NCBI RefSeq assembly: GCF_003991905.1 | Contig: NZ_RSCL01000018.1 | Coordinates: 62,001 to 126,000 of the forward strand | DNA length: 64,000 nucleotides | Reading direction: 5' to 3' | From: Dulcicalothrix desertica PCC 7102 | Lineage (GTDB): Bacteria; Cyanobacteriota; Cyanobacteriia; Cyanobacteriales; Nostocaceae | In this document: one piece after another, positions 28,501 to 36,933 of the stretch | Layout of the letters: each line of letters begins with the position of its first letter | How positions within the stretch are numbered: the stretch's first letter is position 1 | Notes under the pieces: generated by a model | Told to the model about the DNA's origin: nothing | Database searches by the model: none | The model's input: the letters and a program-made list of their open reading frames with translations, nothing else | Translations under genes and position numbers: made by a program

Positions 28501-29523
28501 AACAGTTGCAACCGAACGACCATCCGCAGGTATACGAGCCTCAACCGTATCTAAAGTTAAGCTTGTTGGTGCCCCCCGAACTTCTACCTTCACAGTAGAT
28601 ACAGCTTCCGTCGTACCAATGAGTTGTGCTGTAATAGTATTTTCGCCTTCTAAAAGCGAAACACCATACCAAGTTTGTGTTATCAAATTGGAATTAGCGT
28701 CAGTTTCCGTTCGTCCAATTAAATCTCGGTTAACTAACTTACCATTGACACGCAACTCAATATTGGCGCCAATAGAAAATTGTAAAACAACTGTGGCAGC
28801 GGGAATATCAGCAATTGAGTCAGAGCTGGGAGAAAGGATTTTGACTGTAGGAGAAGTTGAGAGCGTGGAAGAAGACGAGGGGGAGGGGGGGCTTGTTTGT
28901 TTTTCTACTTCCAATTTCCTATTTTCGATTTGCCCTGACTGTGCTAACTTTTGCAAGCTTGTAGGTAACTTTATATCTTCTGCTGGTTGAAAAGGTTGAA
29001 TTGCTTGTTTTGGTTCTTTTTGATTGAGTGCGTTTTGAAGTCTTTCTGCGGTTGATTCACTCCTATGATTATTATCAACAATGGGGGTAAACTCAGCTTC
29101 TAAAGGTAAATCAGGAGCTAGCAATTCGATATTTTGAATTTTTATTGGCTCATTTGTATTTGAGTTTGGTATTGATTGTAGATTAAATTGAGAATTAACT
29201 GGATTATCGAATTTTTGGGATGATTGTGCTTTCACAATGCTGGGAGCCAAAACTAAACTAAAAGCACCAGCTAACGCGCTCATAAATACCAAATGAGATC
29301 GCGTTACTTTTTGCTTAATCACAGGTTCCGGAACAACGCTAATAACCTGATAACGGAACAATGGTAAGCTAAAACTCTCGTCTTTTGTAGGTTTTTGCGA
29401 CTCTTGAACTTTGCCAGAAAGAATACCTTCTTGGCAAGTTGCCTCTGTGTGAAAATTTTCTTTGTAAAGATTTTCTTTTGACTCTAAACCTGTTTGCAAT
29501 AAAATATGCAGTCTATGTATCAT
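25540..29523 (-). CDS. Large outer-membrane beta-barrel protein with Ig-like N-terminal domains
   Basis: 1327 aa. A long N-terminal extension (~70 aa) precedes a signal-like helix (~75-98, ending SIVKAQ). A Ser/Pro-rich linker (~205-225) leads to an Ig-like domain (ILSPSSDSIADIPAATVVLQ), then an invasin-like Big_1 domain (RIPADGRSVATVKGQLVDAN, ~325-425). From ~430 to ~1280 there are many alternating beta strands with aromatic ends (NYNIGNFQVTGFYGNN, YQYDSQDSNSNIFAGRLQYN), as in TonB-receptor or porin barrels, but no TonB box or plug was recognised. The ATG overlaps the stop of the upstream DUF11 gene (ATGA). A secretion or anchoring role for the neighbouring surface proteins is inferred. Confidence 0.7.
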   Translation of the reverse strand: MIHRLHILLQTGLESKENLYKENFHTEATCQEGILSGKVQESQKPTKDESFSLPLFRYQVISVVPEPVIKQKVTRSHLVFMSALAGAFSLVLAPSIVKAQSSQKFDNPVNSQFNLQSIPNSNTNEPIKIQNIELLAPDLPLEAEFTPIVDNNHRSESTAERLQNALNQKEPKQAIQPFQPAEDIKLPTSLQKLAQSGQIENRKLEVEKQTSPPSPSSSSTLSTSPTVKILSPSSDSIADIPAATVVLQFSIGANIELRVNGKLVNRDLIGRTETDANSNLITQTWYGVSLLEGENTITAQLIGTTEAVSTVKVEVRGAPTSLTLDTVEARIPADGRSVATVKGQLVDANGNRSNRDAIVTLYTTSGEFVGVDYNSNEPGFQVEAKNGQFTARLKSDLKAQTVRIRGTANDLEAYTQLQFETALRPSLVTGVVDLRLGARGTDYFGSFRDFLRPDKDKNTQLDFNSSIFATGAIGEWLFTGALNTSRSLNEDCNCDNRLFRTYQFSEQNYPVYGDSSKTDVVAPSTDSLFLRFERSTGIPGATPDYAMWGDYNTEEFARSSQQFTAVTRQLHGFKANYNIGNFQVTGFYGNNVQGFQRDTIPPDGTSGFYFLSRRILVPGSENIFLELEELNRPGTVLERKQLNRGADYDIDYDRGTILFREPILRTDIGKDGEVLVRRIVTTYQYDSQDSNSNIFAGRLQYNLARGLNQESWIAGTYLKEDQGVRDFELFGADALISFGSQGKFIAEFARSRNNSELMTDVKGDAYRLEAEGQIFKGLQGRAYYRFADTGFANNATISFVPGQTRYGAQLTGKLSESTNLRLQYDHEDNFGIAPQPLNTFEDLFTPRVEAVPGSKVDNSLTTVLAGIQQRFGNAILDFDWIHRNREDRISTNSLSSKSDQLRSRLSVPITKNLTFQAQNELTLSSEKDTVYPDRTIFGLNWAVLPGVNVSLAQQFYNGGQFEGNSITSLSVNGEHKLGSDTTITGRYSILGGANEITTQGAVGLNNKWTIAPGLRLNLAYEHIFGDFQARNATGQQFAQPFTVGQAASSIGFNGGDSYSVGLEYSDNPNFQAGAKFEHRASSVGANTVITAGITGKISPSITALARYQQANASNQKLTGIGDIANLRLGVAYRDPSNDKFNALLRYEYRKNPSVIPDTILLGSGTGSEDHTFAAEAIYAPNWQWEFYGKYALRNSASYLASDLIGSASVNLAQFRATYRLGYSIDLVGEARWIGQSDNTETGFVVETGYYLTPDLRLSAGYVFGKVDDRDFSGTRSAGGVYLGLTVKLNELFDGFGLQKRPASQQQESVVQTLLKYKNQRRTLPNKF

Positions 29524-31070
29524 TGCTTAACCTCCTCTTGAAAAGTGGGGGTGACTGCAAAATTCATGCGTACCGTTCCACCTGGTTCTAAGCGCACGAA
29601 ACGCGATTGGCTATTACGTTCTTTAAATTTGGTATTAGGCGCCAGGGTATAACCTGGGAGACTACTCAAATCCAAAACCCCTGTATGACTTCCCGGTTTA
29701 ACATTCGCGACAGAATATAAACCATTTGGGTCAGTAGTAACACGGTTGCCATCATGCATAAAAATTACTGCATTCGGTACACCTGGTTCCCCCGCTTGCT
29801 GCTCTCCATCAAAGTTCTTATCAACAAATACGCGACCGATAATAGTACCGCAATCCGATGTAATACCCGGTCTAATTTTTAATTGATGTGTCGCTGGTCC
29901 ATCCTTGGCAGCAAAACCATTATCCGCGCGTCGCACATTTACAATTGCCGTATTCCGACCGTTACCGCGTACAGCATCACTGGTAAGCTGTGCAGCGTAG
30001 GCAATATTTAATACCAAACCGCGTGGAATTATAGCATCAGTACGGAATGTTACTATTGAACCTTGACGTTCAGCTATAACATTTACAGCTTGACCATTAA
30101 TTTCACCCCGTACCGATTTCGGGACAAAATTGAATCCCAAGGGTAAATTATCAGTAGCAACAACACCATTTAAACCAACATCTGAGAGATTTTTGACAGA
30201 AAGACGATAAATTGCAGTATCACCAGGTTCTGCTGTTGCCCTGTCCCCAGATTTGATAATTTGTACTTGGTTAGGTTGACACATTCCTGTTGTAAATTGG
30301 AATGCCAATAAATCGAGTCCAACAGTTTCAGCATTGGGAACAAAAGCCACAGTATCGGTGAAATTAATACCACCCGTAGTCGTAATTGGTTGCCCATCAA
30401 GCGAAGTTGCTGTATAGCGAACGACATTATTTCCAATCCCACCGGTACTATCAATAATTTGCAGCTTGATACGTCGCTGAGTATAAATCGAATTTCGGGG
30501 TGGATTAACTACTAAAATATAAGTCCTACCAGTTGCAAGTTGATTTTTATTGGGGTCAAACAAAAAGTTATAAGTACCGCGTGGTTCTTGGTTTGTTAAA
30601 AAATACGGATTACTATTTTCGCCATTTGGTTTGAGTCCACCAGGAACACCATTATTTTGAATGTCGGGTACCTCAGTTCGCGTCAAACTAAGCAAATTAC
30701 CTAACTCAGTTCCCGTTGGGTCACTTGGGTTTGGTTCGTATACTCCGACCGAAAACCCAGTGTAATCAGGTAAAAGTTCACCTCCACAACCTAAAATTCT
30801 CCCTAACGGGTCAACTAATGGTTTAGTAACAGCATTTAACTGGCTTGATATACCTCGAAAATTTAATTTACTGGCAGGGTCAGTGTAAGAGTAACTTGCT
30901 TGGTTATTAATTGCAGGGCGAGCATTACTTTGGCTTTCTTGGGCATTTGTTGTGCCTGTAGAGTTGTGCAAAACACATCCAATTAATACTATTACAGTTA
31001 CTTTTTGCAGCCATTTTCTTTCGATATATCTTTCTAAATATCTTTGCTTTTGATGTCGCGGACGCTTCAC
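29520..31070 (-). CDS. Secreted DUF11 protein with C-terminal SdrD-like domain
   Basis: 516 aa. The basic N-terminus and hydrophobic segment (~20-40, VTVIVLIGCVLHNSTGT) form a signal peptide ending near NAQES. A beta-rich region follows, then a DUF11 domain (~275-390: IIKSGDRATAEPGDTAIYRL) and an SdrD/Cna-B domain (~405-510: RVFVDKNFDGEQQAGEPGVP, a Ca2+-binding type loop). It is translationally coupled to the beta-barrel gene downstream by a 4-bp overlap, so the two proteins are made together and probably interact. Confidence 0.8.
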   Translation of the reverse strand: MKRPRHQKQRYLERYIERKWLQKVTVIVLIGCVLHNSTGTTNAQESQSNARPAINNQASYSYTDPASKLNFRGISSQLNAVTKPLVDPLGRILGCGGELLPDYTGFSVGVYEPNPSDPTGTELGNLLSLTRTEVPDIQNNGVPGGLKPNGENSNPYFLTNQEPRGTYNFLFDPNKNQLATGRTYILVVNPPRNSIYTQRRIKLQIIDSTGGIGNNVVRYTATSLDGQPITTTGGINFTDTVAFVPNAETVGLDLLAFQFTTGMCQPNQVQIIKSGDRATAEPGDTAIYRLSVKNLSDVGLNGVVATDNLPLGFNFVPKSVRGEINGQAVNVIAERQGSIVTFRTDAIIPRGLVLNIAYAAQLTSDAVRGNGRNTAIVNVRRADNGFAAKDGPATHQLKIRPGITSDCGTIIGRVFVDKNFDGEQQAGEPGVPNAVIFMHDGNRVTTDPNGLYSVANVKPGSHTGVLDLSSLPGYTLAPNTKFKERNSQSRFVRLEPGGTVRMNFAVTPTFQEEVKQ

Positions 31071-31266
31071 TTTAATGTTCTCCTGTAAAATAGTACCTTT
31101 ATGATTAGCAAATGCACTTCATAAATAAACTATTTTTGTTAAATAGCTTCTAATTTTGTTTGTTAGGATTTGAATTTTTCATTTTCAAAATATATTTTCG
31201 TAAAAACAGCCATTGCCATCAATCTACGACAATGGCTGATATAAGGTGAGGAGAGAGCAGCAACCC

Positions 31267-31833
31267 CTACTTGACTTTTACCTGATAGCTACCTTTAACA
31301 ACACTCTTCGCTTCCACTGATGGAATTTGCATCCTAATGTGTGTGTAAGTACTTGCAGGCGCCGCTTTTGTTTCAACTTTACCGTTGGGGAGTGTGACTT
31401 TAACAGTTGGATTTTCTACAAAGCTACGTCCACCGTCAATGCTATAAGTAATTTTGGTATCACTTCTGATATCTCCAATTGCAGATTTCAACACAAATTC
31501 CATACGTTGAGGAATAGGTTGATTGATAGTTAAATTCTTAACTGGTTTGTTGCTCAGATTTTCACCACTAACTGTATAACGTAATACATCTCCGGGCTGT
31601 ACGCTTGCTTGACCTTTCAATGCTTGCCAAGATTTCATTTGCTTACCTTGCTGGTTTTGAAAAATCACTTGTTTTTCCGCATCAAGTTGCAACTTAACTT
31701 TTTGTTGTTTTTGAACATTTTGCGCGTTTGCACTAGATTGAAAGAAATTCTTAGCTGCGGGGATTTGAGCAACTACAGGAACACTAGCGATTAATGTAAC
31801 GGCTGCTAATCCTAATAAATAACTGTGTTTCAT
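31267..31833 (-). CDS. Small secreted DUF11-like protein
   Basis: 188 aa from the ATG at 31833, chosen because a normal signal peptide starts there (MKHSYLLGLAAVTLIASVPV) and an AAAGG ribosome-binding site sits ~9 bp upstream; the frame is open to 31908. The mature part contains a single DUF11-like domain (VQPGDVLRYTVSGENLSNKP, ~80-185). It lies between two larger DUF11 genes on the same strand. It may be a minor subunit of the same surface structure. Confidence 0.8.
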   Translation of the reverse strand: MKHSYLLGLAAVTLIASVPVVAQIPAAKNFFQSSANAQNVQKQQKVKLQLDAEKQVIFQNQQGKQMKSWQALKGQASVQPGDVLRYTVSGENLSNKPVKNLTINQPIPQRMEFVLKSAIGDIRSDTKITYSIDGGRSFVENPTVKVTLPNGKVETKAAPASTYTHIRMQIPSVEAKSVVKGSYQVKVK

Positions 31834-31920
31834 AGAAAAAACCTTTTGAAGTTGGAAAAGACTTAATTGATTAAAAATTTGATTTTTCGGGCGGCTGAGG
31901 ACAGCCACCCCACAAGATGG

Positions 31921-34467
31921 TTAATTCACTTTGCGTTGGAACATAAATTCGCGCTTCTCACCAGGTTGAACAATACCTGTCACAGTATTTATGTACTTGG
32001 AGACATCAGTATCTGCTGTTGTACCAGTTTGGTCGATTGCAGAGTTTGTACCAGTTGCACCGCTGTAGAATTGGATTGTTGAGGCGCCTGTATCTTTTGC
32101 TGTACCAACTATGTTGCTAGTATCGATTTGACCATTAACATCGTTGTCTTTAGCCCAGTTATTCTTACCATCACCAGGGACAGTGCTTAGAGTTCCATCT
32201 TCCACAATTACAACTTTGTCAGCTTTCAATATGACATTACCAGTACCGGATTGAGCTTCGGAAATATTTGTGTAGGTAATGCGATACTCAATAATATTTC
32301 CAGGTGCAGGTTTCTTAGGATCAGAACTGAATGTACCTTCATTCCCTTGAACAGCAGGCCCAGTTCCTGGAAGTACACGAGATTCTTTCAGCAACTTCAA
32401 GAAGCCAGTGTATACACGATCAATTGTGGTGTTCTTTGCAGTTTCACTACCCAGACCAGGTGTTGCATCATCTACAAATGCCGTCACGGGTACAGGGAAG
32501 CCTTTTCCTGTATCGGTAGATAATGGGGTATCTGGAGGTAAATTAATTTCCACACCGTAGTTCACGCTGGCGCCTGGTGTAACATTCGGAATCGTGATGT
32601 ATTCAGTAGTTTGGTCGATTGGGGATTGGTCGTTAGTTGTTGCTGGGTTCTTATCAGTATCAAATTTGAAAGCTGTACCATCCCAAACATAAGACCTAGA
32701 TTCGGAACCGTTGGTAATTGTGACTACACTATTGACGGGTAAATCGGCAGCATTTGCTGGAAGTGTGGGAATTAATGAAATACTACTAGGGTCAGTACCA
32801 CTATTTTTAACTGTGTTGGTAAATGCTACAGGTGATGGGTCAATTGTATCCCCTGGTTTTTTATCAGTAGGTACAAACGAAGATTTGTTCGTGAAGTCGT
32901 CGTTGTTGCTTGTAGGACCAATTGCATCGGGCGCCCGATCTGGACCATTCAATACCGCAGATGGAACGGGTACTGTGGGTTCAAAGCTGTTAGCTTCACC
33001 TCCAAGTCCTGTACCACTGTTATTATTACCTGTATCTGTACCCGTATTTGTTAGCTCGGCAGGGGTGTCAACAAAGCCATCGGTAATTGTCGAAGGTGTG
33101 TCGGGAATACCATCGTTGTTTGTATCAGTTGAACCGGGTGGAATTGTCTTACCATCGTAGTTACTAGGGTTTTGGTCACCGGATTCATCGTAAATCAGGT
33201 TATCAGGGATACCATCAGTATTCGTATCGATGGGTGGTACTCCGGAAGTTTGACCAAATAACTGAGCGATGTTGTTCACTGTTAATGGCGCCGCAGTTCC
33301 AGCCTTGACTTTGACTTGAATGTTAAAGCCATTCACAGTTTGTCCAGGTGAAACTGAGGTGATAACATTCGGGTCGTTCACAAAACCAATACGTGTAACG
33401 CTGCTAAGGTTAGCTGGTGGTGTCAAACTCCAAGTTGCAGCATTAGCGTTCATTGTAACTGGGTCAGTTGTATATACAGCTTGCCAGCCAGGAGGAGGGG
33501 TAGGAGCTACGGCAAGTTCTGTACCTGCAGGAATCGCATCGGATACTAAGATACGCGAACCTGTTAATCCTCTGATTGTTGTACCTGCTAGTGGTGCCGG
33601 AGTAATACCGTTTCCAGTTGGGTCATTTAATTCAACTCGCATTCCCAAGCTATAGGTTAATTTATCATCGTCAATAGCAGGGGTTCCAGCATTGTTGTAG
33701 TCACTACGGGTTTTAAGAACTGTTGCTAATGCATAGGTTTTCAGCGACTGGTTAACTGTTGCCTTCTGGGTTGCACTTGCTTCGCGAACTCCATTTACAG
33801 GGGCGCCTACAACATCACCTGGAGTTCCATCGGGGTTATCAACAGTGTAAACATCACCACCATCAGGACTGCGGAGTTGGTTTTGGGCATCACCAGGCGT
33901 GTCACCTAGTGTAACGTTGATAATATCGTTAGCTTGGGCGCCAGGTTGAACAGTGACAGGAACACGAACTTGAATCGAACCACCAGCAGGAATTGAATTA
34001 GTGATTAATTCACTTCCTGAAATTGGTATCCAGTTTGCACCACCATCTATGCTGTATTCCAAATTACCCGCAGTACCTGGACCAGTGACTCGTGCCAAGT
34101 TGGGAACACGCAATTTGGTAGCATCATTACCGACGTTTGTAATTGTGTAGGTATAATTAACTGTATCGCCAACTGAAACTGGAGTTGCTGGAGTGAAATC
34201 TGTAACGCCCGATGCAGTAACGGTGATACCTGCTACCTCTGCCACCGTCACCACAACAGTGTTAGAGGTAGTATTTATTTTTGTACCTGGGTCTAGGGGG
34301 TCTTCGTAGGTTGCAGTCGCAGTGTTACTAATAGATTCTCCCGCTTTTGTACCTTCGGCTAACGCAGGTAAAACAAACTGAAATATTCCATTCGCAATTA
34401 ATACTGTTGTTACCAACGAACGATAAAACTTCGATGGCTGTTTGAAAAAGTTTTTTGTTTGTGACAT
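31921..34467 (-). CDS. Large secreted DUF11 surface protein with Asp-rich Ca2+-type loops
   Basis: 848 aa from the ATG at 34467; a TTG at 34485 is in frame. A signal peptide (~15-40, ending PALAEG) is followed by DUF11-type repeats (AGITVTASGVTDFTPATPVS at ~85; SFVPTDKKPGDTIDPSPVAF; APGNIIEYRITYTNISEAQS). The middle has thrombospondin-3-like loops DTNTDGIPDN and DTNNDGIPDT, likely Ca2+ sites, and a low-complexity Thr/Asn/Gly linker. It is the first gene of the surface cluster and carries the second copy of the 126-bp upstream block. No membrane anchor is seen. Confidence 0.8.
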   Translation of the reverse strand: MSQTKNFFKQPSKFYRSLVTTVLIANGIFQFVLPALAEGTKAGESISNTATATYEDPLDPGTKINTTSNTVVVTVAEVAGITVTASGVTDFTPATPVSVGDTVNYTYTITNVGNDATKLRVPNLARVTGPGTAGNLEYSIDGGANWIPISGSELITNSIPAGGSIQVRVPVTVQPGAQANDIINVTLGDTPGDAQNQLRSPDGGDVYTVDNPDGTPGDVVGAPVNGVREASATQKATVNQSLKTYALATVLKTRSDYNNAGTPAIDDDKLTYSLGMRVELNDPTGNGITPAPLAGTTIRGLTGSRILVSDAIPAGTELAVAPTPPPGWQAVYTTDPVTMNANAATWSLTPPANLSSVTRIGFVNDPNVITSVSPGQTVNGFNIQVKVKAGTAAPLTVNNIAQLFGQTSGVPPIDTNTDGIPDNLIYDESGDQNPSNYDGKTIPPGSTDTNNDGIPDTPSTITDGFVDTPAELTNTGTDTGNNNSGTGLGGEANSFEPTVPVPSAVLNGPDRAPDAIGPTSNNDDFTNKSSFVPTDKKPGDTIDPSPVAFTNTVKNSGTDPSSISLIPTLPANAADLPVNSVVTITNGSESRSYVWDGTAFKFDTDKNPATTNDQSPIDQTTEYITIPNVTPGASVNYGVEINLPPDTPLSTDTGKGFPVPVTAFVDDATPGLGSETAKNTTIDRVYTGFLKLLKESRVLPGTGPAVQGNEGTFSSDPKKPAPGNIIEYRITYTNISEAQSGTGNVILKADKVVIVEDGTLSTVPGDGKNNWAKDNDVNGQIDTSNIVGTAKDTGASTIQFYSGATGTNSAIDQTGTTADTDVSKYINTVTGIVQPGEKREFMFQRKVN

Positions 34468-34919
34468 GAAGGAAACTGAAATCAATAAAACAATTTACAT
34501 CCTGCGGTAAAAGCACAGGATTACTATTAAATCTTGATAATTCAAAAACAATATCCAACAAATATTATGGATAATATTTTTGATTTATGCATCCCAATTA
34601 TTTACCTGAATAAATTAAAAAAGCTTGAGTTTTACCGTCAAACTTTATATCTCTTATTCTTTTGGAACTTGAGTCAAATACAAATGTAAGTTCCTAATAA
34701 CTCAAACTCCATCTGTGTAAATACTTAAAATTTAGTATGATTTATATTTTTTTGTTTGACTTGTTTGATTTAAAATCAAAACATCAAAAGCAAACAATTT
34801 AAACATTCAATAAATATTAATAAATAATAAATCAACAATATCACAAATATTAAAAAATCTTTAAAAATTTCTTGTGGGATGGGCATCCTTGCCCGTCCCA
34901 ATACCGCAAGGGAAATCTC
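34468..34919. promoter_or_regulatory. AT-rich upstream region of the surface-protein cluster
   Basis: No gene is seen. It contains copy B of the duplicated block (34674-34799) and, at 34871-34900, one member of the CTTGTGG/GGGCATCCTTGCCC repeat family just beyond the stop of the FAD-enzyme gene. Confidence 0.5.
34674..34799 (-). promoter_or_regulatory. Copy B of the duplicated 126-bp upstream block
   Basis: Matches 9213-9338 end to end. The core 34700-34729 differs from 9238-9267 by one base, and the direct repeat TCAAACAAGTCAAACA (minus strand, 34753-34768) differs by one base from copy A. The core lies 233-262 bp upstream of the ATG at 34467, against 220-249 bp for copy A. Use as a shared promoter or leader is inferred. 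Confidence 0.6.
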
Positions 34920-36122
34920 TTAGACCATTAAACTAACTTGAGTGACACCAACGCGCATCTCATGTTGACGTTTGACCCACTTATGACGAATTCTTTGACG
35001 TAATAAGCGGGCGCCAAAAAACATAATTGGACGAAAAAGATTGTATCTACGCAAAATTTCTGCTTGCTCTGCTTCTTCAGATTGAAGTTGCTGTGCGCGG
35101 ATAATTTCTGGTTCACGTTCAGCTTGAATTTTTGCCAGCGCTATATCAAGTTCGGCGCCTGTAGCTTTGGCTTGTAATAATGGTACAAGATAATTAGCTG
35201 TCACAATTACATCGCGTAATGCAACATTAATACCCTGTGCGCGAATAGGTGACATTGGGTGTGCAGCATCACCAAGAAGTATTACACCAGGTGCATACCA
35301 AGAAGGACAACGACCGACTACCACCGATAATTTAATTGGTCTCTCGATAGTTTCTGCGTGGTTTATAATATGTCCTGCCATCCAAGCTGGCGCCACTGAA
35401 GCGATTAGAGGCGCCCATTGTGCAGGTTTTTGATCGATTTCATCTTGCGGAAACAATATCCAAGACAAATGTAACTTACCTTCTTCTGCTCCATGAAAAA
35501 GACCAAAGCTTCTATCTCCGTTAGAAACAGCGTAAAATATATTTTCGGATATAAACTTGGGACTATCGGCAAGTTTAAACCAAAGAATATCTATATCTTT
35601 GGGTTGCTTTTCTAAATGTAAACCCGCACGTTGACGTATAACCGAGTTACGACCATCTGCTCCAATTGTAATCGAGGCAAAAATCTCTCTACCATCTGCA
35701 AGTTTGACACCTGCTACCCGGTCATCAACTCGTAATAAATCTTTAACTGGAACTCCTTGAATAAACTCAAACTCAGGATATGCTTGAGCTTGTTCAATTA
35801 AAGCTGTTAGTAAAGGTGGTTGTGATACTAATGTACATGGTGGAAAGTTCGGCTCCATCGGTTCAGCAACACGAAAGAGTGTTTTTTTGCCTAAAATAAC
35901 TTCCCAAGCGCTAAATTCTCGGTGCGGTATTTGCTGTAGTATCTCAGATAAACCCATCTGTTTGAGGGCATCTAGTCCACTAGGCATTAACCCCTCACCA
36001 CGAAACACTCGATGAAAATCTGTAGTGGCTTCGACTAATGATACAGTAATGCCACGTTTGGCTAAAAGTAAAGCCAGTGAGGTGCCAGTTGGACCTGCCC
36101 CTACAATTACGACTTGCGGCAT
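34920..36122 (-). CDS. FAD-dependent monooxygenase (PHBH/UbiH-like)
   Basis: 400 aa. The N-terminal dinucleotide-binding motif VIVGAGPTGTSLALLLAKRG and the acidic end of the second strand (SLVEAT) bind FAD; the DG-type motif is TIGADGRNSVIRQRAG (~residue 155); the second FAD motif is GVILLGDAAHPMSPIRAQGI (~residue 275). This matches class A flavin monooxygenases that hydroxylate aromatic or polyprenylated substrates. The substrate is not deducible. It is separated from the upstream wecG-like gene by a 52-bp gap with a palindromic repeat. Confidence 0.85.
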   Translation of the reverse strand: MPQVVIVGAGPTGTSLALLLAKRGITVSLVEATTDFHRVFRGEGLMPSGLDALKQMGLSEILQQIPHREFSAWEVILGKKTLFRVAEPMEPNFPPCTLVSQPPLLTALIEQAQAYPEFEFIQGVPVKDLLRVDDRVAGVKLADGREIFASITIGADGRNSVIRQRAGLHLEKQPKDIDILWFKLADSPKFISENIFYAVSNGDRSFGLFHGAEEGKLHLSWILFPQDEIDQKPAQWAPLIASVAPAWMAGHIINHAETIERPIKLSVVVGRCPSWYAPGVILLGDAAHPMSPIRAQGINVALRDVIVTANYLVPLLQAKATGAELDIALAKIQAEREPEIIRAQQLQSEEAEQAEILRRYNLFRPIMFFGARLLRQRIRHKWVKRQHEMRVGVTQVSLMV

Positions 36123-36137
36123 TACTGCATCTCCTTA

Positions 36138-36163
36138 TAGAAACCTAGAAACCTGGTTTCTTT
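36138..36163. repeat. AGAAACCTGGTTTCT palindromic repeat
   Basis: Copy of the repeat seen at 10714, 38112 and 38163, here preceded by an extra partial unit (AGAAACCT). It fills the gap between the FAD-enzyme gene and the upstream glycosyltransferase gene. Confidence 0.7.
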
Positions 36164-36174
36164 ATTTAATCATA

Positions 36175-36933
36175 CTAAGAGTCACGCCTTTGGTGAATAT
36201 TTATCCCTAGTATTTCAAGTGCCAAGTAAAAAAGGAACTGTGAATTGGTGACTAAATAGCGTTTCCACAATCTACCAGGTTCTTGGAGTAATCGATAAAA
36301 CCATTCCAATCCAACTTGCTGCATCCACAAAGGCGCCCTTCTTTTCGTACCAGCAATCACTTGAAAAGTCCCACCAACACCAATTGCTAGATTGACTCCC
36401 AATTGTGAAAAATTCTCTTGAATGAAATTTTCTTGTCGAGGAACACCCATTCCAACAATTAGAATTTGGGCTTGACTCTGCTTGATAGCTTCGACAATTT
36501 TTGGTGTTTCGCTATTAGAAAAATATCCATGATGAAAGCCACAAATATTTAATCTGTTGTACTTTTGCTGTAGTTTTTTGACTACAGTCTCAATAACTTC
36601 TGGCTCTGCTCCAAGCAAGAAGACATGAAAATCCTCTTTACTGGCAACTACTGCTAATCCCTCTACCAAATCGACTCCTGTGACTCGTTCGGGTATGGGC
36701 AGAGCAAACAATCTTGATGCCCAGACTATTGGTTGACCGTCAGCCACCACTAATGATGCATTATTAATAAAATTTCGCAAGTAATGATTTGAACGCATCA
36801 TGATTGATATAGCCACATTGACAGTGGCAATATATCCTTGCTTCTCGTTCTTAATCCATTCACTTGCCCAGTCCAAAGTTTCATCAAAAGTAACAGTATC
36901 GTAAAAACAGTTCAATAACTTAATTCGATTCAT
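36175..36933 (-). CDS. WecG/TagA/CpsF family glycosyltransferase (GT26)
   Basis: 252 aa, normal family length. Signatures include VVADGQPIVWASRLF (~residue 65), ILIVGMGVPRQENFI and GVGGTFQVIAGTKRRAPLWM, followed by VGLEWFYRLLQEPGRLWKRY, which are the hallmark blocks of this family. It adds a sugar (ManNAc or ManNAcA in studied members) to an undecaprenyl-linked intermediate at the inner face of the membrane. Its ATG overlaps the stop of the upstream toroid gene (ATGA), so the two act together, most likely in polysaccharide synthesis. Confidence 0.9.
   Translation of the reverse strand: MNRIKLLNCFYDTVTFDETLDWASEWIKNEKQGYIATVNVAISIMMRSNHYLRNFINNASLVVADGQPIVWASRLFALPIPERVTGVDLVEGLAVVASKEDFHVFLLGAEPEVIETVVKKLQQKYNRLNICGFHHGYFSNSETPKIVEAIKQSQAQILIVGMGVPRQENFIQENFSQLGVNLAIGVGGTFQVIAGTKRRAPLWMQQVGLEWFYRLLQEPGRLWKRYLVTNSQFLFYLALEILGINIHQRRDS

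Noticed and set aside
32711-33160. Long plus-strand ORFs opposite the DUF11 genes
   Set aside because: They are mirror frames of Thr/Gly/Pro-rich coding sequence; no start signals or homology, while the minus-strand frames have signal peptides and domains.
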